From Adiantum capillus-veneris (Eukaryota > Streptophyta > Polypodiopsida > Polypodiales > Pteridaceae): a stretch of DNA of 64,000 nucleotides. Below the pieces are notes generated by a model. The model did not search any database. It was not told where the DNA came from and worked only from the letters and a program-made list of their open reading frames with translations. A program made the position numbers and the translations under genes. The stretch covers positions 91,742,587 through 91,806,586 of the forward strand of contig CM043966.1 of assembly GCA_014529385.2 (NCBI GenBank). Reading direction: 5' to 3'. Of this stretch, positions 57,131 to 64,000 are shown one piece after another. Numbering within the stretch: position 1 is the first letter of the stretch; every line of letters begins with the position of its first letter.

Positions 57131-58838
57131 CTACCAGATGCATATTGGTTCTTCATAGAAATGATACCTCGATGGTCGAAAAACATGGTATCCTTGATGA
57201 CCATAGCTCAAGTGGATTCACAAATACCACTTCCTATTACAATCAAGTTAATTGAGCAATCGGCTATGTATCAATTACTAGCTGGAAGGATGTACGAAAC
57301 AAATCAAGATGGAATACTGATTTTATGCATTAATTCTAAGGAGAAAACCAAATACCTAAGTCAAGCACATACTATCGTAGTAGGACTTCACTTTGCGGAA
57401 GACCAAACTATGCAACGGATCTTGAGACTTGGAGTATCTTGGCCAACTATGAGGAGTGATGCTTTCACTCATTTGTGAAAAATTGTCCTCAATGCCAAAA
57501 ACAAGCACCCATACTTCACGTGACATTGTTTCAAATATCACTTGTTCCTAAGTGGAGTAACTATCTAGTTACTTACTTATCAAACTGAACATTTTCCGAG
57601 GATATGAGTAAACGCTGCCAAAGAGCAATAGAATCTGAAGCAAGAGACTATGCTCTTATTGGGAACCAATTGTATCGGAGAGGTAAAGATCAACATGTGC
57701 GTCTTTGTGAACATGAAGATGAATATATTTCCATTATAGAACAAGCACATGCTGGATTAGCAGGAGGTTACTTTTCTAGTGAAACCACCGCAAGAGCAAT
57801 CTTAATGGTAGGCATATGGTGGCCAACACTCTTTGCAAATGCCAAGGAATATGTTCGAAGGTGTGATGCATGTCAACGAGCAAAAATGCCAACCTGTGTA
57901 GATAGCATGCCCTCAAGACCAATGATGGGGGCTAGAGCTTTTGCAAAATGGGATATAGACTTTTTTGGGCCAATACAGCCGCCTGCTTATAGAACCCAAG
58001 CTCAATATATCATTGTAGCTAACGGACTATTTGACCAAGTGGACCGAGGCTAAAGCAACTCAAAAGAATCATGCTAGAACCACAACCACATTCTTGTATG
58101 AGAATGTGTTCACAAGATATGATCTGCCAATAGAAATTGTCAGTGATAGGGGAACTGATTTTCTCAATGAGATAATTGAGTATCTGCTTGATGAATTTAT
58201 GGTCATCCATAACAAATCATCTCCCTATCACCCACTAGCAAATGGACAAGCTGAGCATACGAATGAAATTATTAGCTCTATATTGACTAAAGTGGTTAGT
58301 TCAGGATGGACAGATTGGGAGATGAATCTCCATGTTTCTCTATGGGCTTATAGAGTTTCATTCAAGACAGCTTTAAATGCTACACCCTGGTCTTGATGCC
58401 ATACTGCCAACATAATTTCTATTGCCGACACTAAGGGTAGCTAAGAGTCTTGAGTGGATTGGACATGAATTGTCAGAGAGGCTTGAAGATCTACAAAAGC
58501 TTGATGAGAAAAGGCTAACTGCTGTAGCTCACATCTATGCACAAAAGTGGAAACAAAAACATTTTTTAAATTCCCATCTAATTACAAAAATCTTCAAAAA
58601 AGGGGACTTAGTTTTAGTCTGTTCCCTTAAGCAACACATTCCCAAGTTTAAGAAAAAGGGAAACGGACCGTTTATCATTGAAGATGTATCTCCAAGTGGA
58701 GTAGTTAAGTTGTCCATCCTAGATGGTGAACCAATGGCTAATTGGATTAGTGGATGCTGTTTAAAGAAGTATAATTTACTGCTAACCAATGAATTGCTAG
58801 AAAAGATGCATGCAGCAAAGCAAAGAAAGATAAAATGA
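57131..58838 (+). pseudogene. Element G integrase
   Basis: The zinc-binding part (RRGKDQHVRLCEHEDEY, QAHAGLAGGYFS, RRCDACQRAKMP) lies at 57604-57900. The catalytic core has FAKWDIDFFGPIQPP (first Asp), IVSDRGTDFLNE (second Asp) and NGQAEHTNEIISS (Glu), split by a frameshift near 58030. The C-terminal module (LRVAKSLEWIGHELSERLED, KGDLVLVCSLKQHIPKFKKK, GPFIIEDVSPSGVVKL) ends near 58838. No chromodomain was seen. Confidence 0.88.
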
Positions 58839-58937
58839 CAACAGGTTATTGATGAAGACCAAGAGGAAGCTCGGCTTCGAGTACTCAAAAGGAGAGCTGC
58901 TCTCAAAGATCAACAAATACCTATCCCCATCAACACT

Positions 58938-59345
58938 TTGGAACTAGATGACCGACAATGGGAATTACAGAAAGATGTTGAGTCAATAGATGATGAATGG
59001 TTAGATGGAATGAACCTTTGCATCAAAGTACAGTTGAACAATCACAGCACAAATGCATTGGTTGATACAGGAGCTCGAGTAAATGCAGTCAGTTATTCCA
59101 CATACAAGAAAGAAACAAGTCAGTCTTTGACAATAGGAATGGAGACTATTAAAGGATGCAACCAAAACCCAACACCGACATTGGGAGTAGTCAACTTAAA
59201 TGTGATAGTACATGGATGTTCATGCCCTCATCAATTTGTATGCTTACCAGATGAACACATGAACAAGAGAATGATTCTTGGAATCTCATGGATGTGGACG
59301 TACAAGGCAGTACCAGATTGGGATACCAATCAGCTCAAGCTATGA
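58938..59345 (+). pseudogene. Element G second retropepsin-like domain, after integrase
   Basis: A 135-codon frame reads GMNLCIKVQLNNHSTNALVD followed by TGARVNAVSY, then NPTPTLGVVNLNVIVHGC and RMILGISWMW. This matches a retropepsin fold: the Asp-Thr-Gly-Ala site, a flap region, and ILG near the end. It lies after the integrase C-terminus in a linker-like context (ELDDRQWELQKD). Element F has a homologous domain in the same place (DSGAQGNLLSY). The element already has a protease before RT (54305-54889), so this is an extra copy. Its role is unknown; dimerisation partner, Gag maturation or a degenerate capture are possible. Confidence 0.75.
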
Positions 59346-60048
59346 CCTAAAGGCAGACAACTCATTGTTCCAATTGCACCAAGCAAAGAGGAATGGAAAG
59401 GAGGTTACCAGCAGAGCAAACCACAAAGCAATCAATCTTCTCCATCCTATAGACAAGCAAATGCTACAAGTAGCATGCAAGGATTAAGGAAAATTTGGGT
59501 ACCAAAAGCACAACTTAAGGACAAGCCGAGTCAAATTTGGGTGCCCAACAAGGTTCAAAACACAAAGAGAAACATATTTGAGTAGGGAACCTAAAAAAAA
59601 ATAGATTTGGAAGAAAAAGGAGCACTTATCTTCTCCGTAAATTATAAAATTGATGAAGAAATGGAGAGTTAAGTTTCAAAAGACTCAACCACAACCGTCT
59701 GACCAAGACAAACAAAGATACCAGTGGCATATAAAAGCTCAACAACCACCATTAGTGATACCAAAAATTGAGGAAATCAGCATGCCAAAGCATCCTGACG
59801 GTACAATAAAGCAAAGAGCACACAAGCTACAAGATTTGCTCTTTGGAAGACAACAAAAGAAAACCTCGACATCAGAAACCTTTGAGTTAATTACTCAAGA
59901 CTCGACTCTGGCACAACATACTGGTTTTAACTGCATTGATCTTAAAAGCATGGTAGAGCCAACTAGGGCTATGCATAGACACGATTGTTCAACCCATGCA
60001 CACAGTCATCCCGGAGTACGCCATCTAGGAGGGGTGGAAGGGAACTAA
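59346..60048 (+). pseudogene. Element G 3' tail
   Basis: The tail codes for a Gln/Ser-rich stretch (QQSKPQSNQSSPSYRQ), RKIWVPKAQ and QIWVPNKVQ, then a 132-codon frame (59650-60045) reading MKKWRVKFQKTQPQPSDQDK with a His-rich end. The IWVP motif and Asn/Gln tail recur in element F. A purine-rich stretch, GAAGAGGGAGGAGAA, at about 60067-60082 may be the polypurine tract. Confidence 0.65.
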
Positions 60049-60086
60049 GTAATTAAGGGCAATGTTTGAAGAGGGAGGAGAATTTT

Positions 60087-61429
60087 TGATGTTAACGTGT
60101 GTTTTTTTGCAAAATTACCTAGTAATGCCCTTACAAATCATCAACAGAGGAAATTTGACTGATAACATCTCCCGGATGAGTGTAAATAGTGTATATACTA
60201 TGAGAAAATCATCAAAAACTAGTCTGTTTTGATTATTTTTCATCATTTTTCTTGATATTGGGACTTAGAAATAAAAAATCCACCAAAAATAGTAAAGTTG
60301 TTCTTTTCAATGAACTTTTCTAATTATTTGATTTTTACTTTGCTTTTTTAGCGCATTTTGTTATTTTCTTTGATTTTTTTAATAGACAGGTTAAAAATTA
60401 ATAATAAATAGCAAATAAGCTCATATGGAAAAATTGAAGATACACTGATGATCAGAAGGACAAGGCGGACAGGCACAAAAAATTTCAATCAAATCGACAG
60501 ATGGAAGTTGGAAGCCTAAATTAGGCTGACAAGGCCTACTTTCGCAAATTCTTGCAGAATGAGCTACCGGAATTCGATTGAGAAATTTTTTGAGTCTAAC
60601 ATAGATTTCACGGCCTAGTAGGACTAACAGGGGCATTTGGGGAAAATTAGTTTGGGAAGTCCGAGCCAAGGTAGTCCAAAATCACCTCATTTCCACTAGT
60701 CACCCTTGGAGAAGAGAGCTCTCGACCTTCTTCGCGTGCGATTTTCGGAGTCGAAAGTCGCTTGCTTACAGCGCCGTCTCACAAGAGACATGAGGGGTAA
60801 GTTCTATGCTTATCAATGATCAATTCTATATGGCCAGTAGCAAGTCTAAGCTCAAGGAAAAAACCCTAGAAATCGAGCAGTACACGAAGTCCTACGAACA
60901 AAAATTGACCATAGTGGCCTGTCAGATCAACCAAATTGAATGAGACTTGAACTGTAGCATGCCCCTATATAATAGAACACTTCTATATCACCAGATGACC
61001 ATTCGGAAGGGGTCGAGGGGGGTCTCAAGTAGAAAATCTAGGTTTTTTTCCAAATGCGAGAATTGGATTCTGACTCCACAAAGCTTGTAGACTGGGTCTA
61101 TACACAATGTACATGGCTGTCAAAAAGCAGAAAACAACTCGAAGGCTACAAAGCGTCAAATTTGACATATGAAGTCAAACTGACTCCAAACGGGCCGAAA
61201 CTAGATGGGTAGCTTCAAGACTATGTAGCGGACAAGTCTATAGCTTCAAAAGTGACTAACGAACTCCACAGGCCATCTAATCACAAAAATCGGTGATTTC
61301 AGAGTCGACAAAGCACGAAATGATGCTGACACAACAAAACTTTACCAAATTCAATTTAGGACTTGTTTTAGATGTATTGAATATGTTTAGGTCAAAAAAT
61401 TGTCAAGTTTAGCAAAAAGATTGATTGAT
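60087..61429 (+). other. Spacer after element G, possible LTR
   Basis: It begins with TGATGTTAACG after the polypurine-like stretch, as an LTR would. No second copy exists in the window for comparison. Nothing coding was recognised. It occupies the same place as 30788-31509 after element F. Confidence 0.4.
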
Positions 61430-62028
61430 GTAAATAATCGCAATTATTTACCTTTGTACTTTTTTGGCTTGAAAATGATATTTTCACCTCACCTATCACT
61501 TGTCCACACCTATTACATGCCACATTTCAAGTATAAGCCAAAATGATCAAGAAAAACTTGGAAAATTATAAAAAAACCAAAGAAGTCTTTCCAATCCAAA
61601 TTTTGAGTTACCTATCACATTTTTGGATCCAAATCACCCCATATCTCATACACAGAGTCTACATCATGCCTAGAGCCAAGTTGCACAAAAAATTACACAT
61701 TTTGATGAAAAAGTTAATAATCACGATTGTTTACTTTCTTGCCAAAATGGGGAAAAATTGCAACTTTGACCTTATGGGACCAATGCACATGATGTCCCAA
61801 GTCCACTCAACAAATTTGAGCAGATTTCGATCTCAAAATCTCAAAATCCCTTTATACCTACTGTTTCAGAGACTGAAAGCCTAAATCTGGCACCATTTTC
61901 ACCCAGTGCCTTCAAATGAGCCCACACTTCACTCAGAGCACCTAAATACCATATGTTTCAAGCCTATGATGTCAAAAATGCAAAAAGTTGGAAAAAATCC
62001 CCAGTTGTAAATAATCACGATTATTTAC
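61430..62028. repeat. Array of three 22-bp palindromes spaced 283-294 bp apart
   Basis: Palindromes at 61430-61451, 61713-61734 and 62007-62028 share half-site GTAAATAAT, centre CGCG and the inverse half-site, with centres CGCA, CACG and CACG. Starts are 283 and 294 bp apart. The sequence between is diverged. It parallels the F array (29624-30787) in spacing and CGCG centre but has different arms, and it likewise ends shortly before a copy of ORF X. Confidence 0.85.
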
Positions 62029-62119
62029 TTTTGTTGCAAATTTTTGCTTGAACTTTATGATTTTGATCTTTATATGTTTTTATACATCTATGCATGCTCC
62101 AAAATTGATTTGAAGCAAA

Positions 62120-63051
62120 TTGGACTCAATATGTCAGCGATTCAGACTCAAGGCATTTCAATGCAAATTTTCCAAATTTTCAAAACTGTGGCACTGTATT
62201 CCCCAAATAGGAGTAATGCGAGCTTTCAAGAAGGCCAAGAAAAGGGTGTCCCAGAAAGAGAAGTTGCAAGAGCTACCACCCTACCAACTAACCCAAATTC
62301 AGTAAAAACGGTCAAGGCAACATACTTATCAAGAGAACAACTTGAAGAAAACAATAGCACGGTTTTCATAGGCAGGTTCAAAAGTGACAAAGGACACCAA
62401 GTAGAGCTGTAGATGCTACCAAAAGAGTTCTATGATGTAGCTACCAAACCAGACACAAAAGAAGCCAATAGAAGGCTGGGCCTCAGGGACTTCTATGATT
62501 AGGAACCATGCGGCGTATATTTCCAAAAAGCCAATGAGCTACCATCTACAATTAAAGAACACGGATCAGCCGAAATCACTGACCAAAAAGGGCAAAAAGT
62601 AGAAGTGGTGATCACCAAAGAGATTGTAGTAGAGACACTGAAGCTGCCGAGTAAAGGGATGACAATGCGGGCCTTAGACAGAAAGGCAGCAGGCACATTC
62701 ACCAAGGAGACTGCTGCTGTAACTTTTGGCGACCTCATCCAAAGGCAAGTGGAAGGACCAGCACGTCTGTACCATCAACACTTCCACTTTTTAGCAAAGA
62801 GACCTCCATAGTACACCACCCCAAACCATGCGGTTGCGACTACCTTCACCCAAGTGTTGAAGTCGACAATCAGGCAGCCAATTGATCATGCGCAGTATGT
62901 GCTAACAACACTGAAGGGCACCAAGAAAGAAGGAAAAATCACCTATCTAGGCGCACCTGAAGAATTGACAAGAATAGAATACCATGCTATTGACATGGCC
63001 GGCAATTTACCGCCAGCCCCAGATCAGAACACATGGATTGTGTCTGCATAA
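62120..63051 (+). pseudogene. Unknown ORF X, copy 2 (retroelement-associated)
   Basis: A chain of frames from about 62120 (MSAIQTQGISMQIF or nearby) to the stop at 63051 includes KATYLSREQLEENNSTVFIG, QKVEVVITKEIVVETLKL, TFGDLIQRQVEG, FLAKRPP, YTTPNHAVATTFTQVLKST and YLGAPEELTRIEYHAIDM. Stops occur at 62410, 62501 and 62809. It is homologous along its length to ORF X copy 1, with the same order of blocks. No catalytic or zinc motifs are visible. The start is uncertain. Both copies lie shortly downstream of a palindrome array. Confidence 0.62.
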
Positions 63052-63063
63052 CCTTCTCCCAAA

Positions 63064-63460
63064 CACTACAACAAAAAAACGTGTTATCGATGCAGATATC
63101 GACGCGGCCCATCGCTATGCGCGTCGCTGTGAAACCAGCCGCTATTAGCGACGCGGACAGCGACGCGCATAGTGACGCACATAGCGACGACCATAGCAGA
63201 ATTTTTTTTTCTTGGGCAGAGGACAGGTAGCCTGGCTTGTGTCCAATTAAAAGATGGACACAGCCACAGCCAGACTTCCTGCCCTCTGCCCAAGAAAGCG
63301 AGCAGCACCAAAATATCAACCATGCTCCCGCGCGCAGAAATTTCGGCAGAGTTCCATTTGTTTTTACATAAACTTTTAAAAAAAAACCATATCATGTATA
63401 CGCCTCCTACATGCTATCCATGTAGGATCTCACATGAGATTTAAGGCCAATGAAAGACAA
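63064..63460 (+). mobile_element. CACTA (En/Spm-like) transposon terminus with hairpins
   Basis: CACTACAACAAAAAAACG at 63064 is the typical CACTA terminus. It is followed by subterminal GCGACGCG-type motifs. Arms at 63115-63130 and 63157-63172 are perfect 16-bp inverted repeats. A second fold-back at 63211-63293 has arms of about 34 bp (GGGCAGAGGACAGG and its inverse). The opposite terminus is not in the window. The terminus starts 13 bp after the ORF X stop. Confidence 0.78.
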
Positions 63461-63469
63461 CCGTACCAA

Positions 63470-63770
63470 CTGAAAAGCATATCCATAACTTAAAAGCATA
63501 ACCATAACTTAAAAGCATAACCATAACGAACCATAACCATAACTTAAAAGCATAACCATAACGAATCATAACCATAACTTAAAAGCATAACCATAACATA
63601 AAACCATAACCGGCTATAACCACTTTGATCAAAACCATAATGCAGATAACCATAACCATAAACAAAATTAACGATAACCATAAGCATAACCAGAAAGAGA
63701 AACAATAACTATCTATACAATGACAATGACAATGACAATAATCATAACCATAAGGGAAACAATAACTGTC
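63470..63770. repeat. Simple-sequence array based on CCATAA / CATAAC
   Basis: CATAACCATAAC units interspersed with TTAAAAG (63480-63600) fade into variants such as CAATGACAATGA near 63720. Period and spacing are irregular. It is probably internal to the transposon or a degenerate microsatellite. Confidence 0.75.
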
Positions 63771-64000
63771 TGAACACTAACCGTTTGTACAAAAAAGAGA
63801 CACAGAAGCGTGTCTGTGTCTCACAAAGCATATAGATGAAATCTGATCCACTAATGACTAGGCGTCGCAACCTGCACATAGGACAACTCACAAAATTAGT
63901 ATTAATATTAATTCACATATACTGACTTAATTAAATCAACTCACACATATTAACGTCTCACCTCAAGCGATCAACGAGACTGTAAGGCCTCCCAGTCTAC
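63771..64000. other. Window edge, nothing recognised
   Basis: AT-rich sequence without a recognisable gene or terminus. Confidence 0.4.

Noticed and set aside
52926-60048. Element G as an endogenous pararetrovirus
   Set aside because: An integrase with zinc-binding, D-D-E core and C-terminal module is present, and no movement protein was seen, so it is a Ty3/gypsy element.

Overview
The window looks like nuclear DNA of a land plant with a large genome packed with retroelements. A fern or another non-flowering plant fits best, because one host gene has plant-type residues and a 12.3-kb intron, and the retroelements are chromoviruses plus an unfamiliar non-chromovirus Ty3/gypsy lineage. This placement is inference; no sequence search was run. 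No tRNA, rRNA or bacterial-type operon was seen.

The host gene (1743-19215, + strand) is one intact TatD-family nuclease gene. Twelve exons join in phase to a 322-residue product. Its promoter and first exon are duplicated (807-1780). Intron 6 holds an old solo LTR. Intron 7 (5484-17798) holds a complete antisense LTR element (6613-17401, target duplication GCCAG). Inside that element is a second chromovirus, fused in frame to it by a deletion.

From 19.2 to 28.4 kb lie a decayed LINE (about 20240-24280, + strand) and a decayed hAT transposase gene (25602-27510, - strand) with dimeric tandem repeats and a TATA box upstream.

From 28.4 to 50.1 kb is a nest of Ty3 elements. Element F (- strand; 31510-32009 plus 40398-45925) is split by a complete chromovirus C (32010-40397, + strand). 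The middle third of F appears inverted (about 42480-45600). Element E (about 46.0-50.1 kb, + strand) is split by a solo LTR (46553-48139) of the same family as the C LTRs.

From 50.1 to 64 kb, after a stretch with little recognisable content, comes element G (52926-60050, + strand), a relative of F, followed by a spacer, a palindrome array, an unknown ORF and a CACTA-type transposon end.

The most interesting feature is what F and G share. Both carry a second retropepsin-like domain downstream of integrase. Both are followed, in their own orientation, by a spacer containing 22-24-bp palindromes with a CGCG centre repeated about every 285 bp, and then by homologous copies of one unknown ORF. 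The palindrome arms differ between F and G, while the CGCG centre and the spacing are kept. This could be an undescribed retroelement lineage with iteron-like sites.
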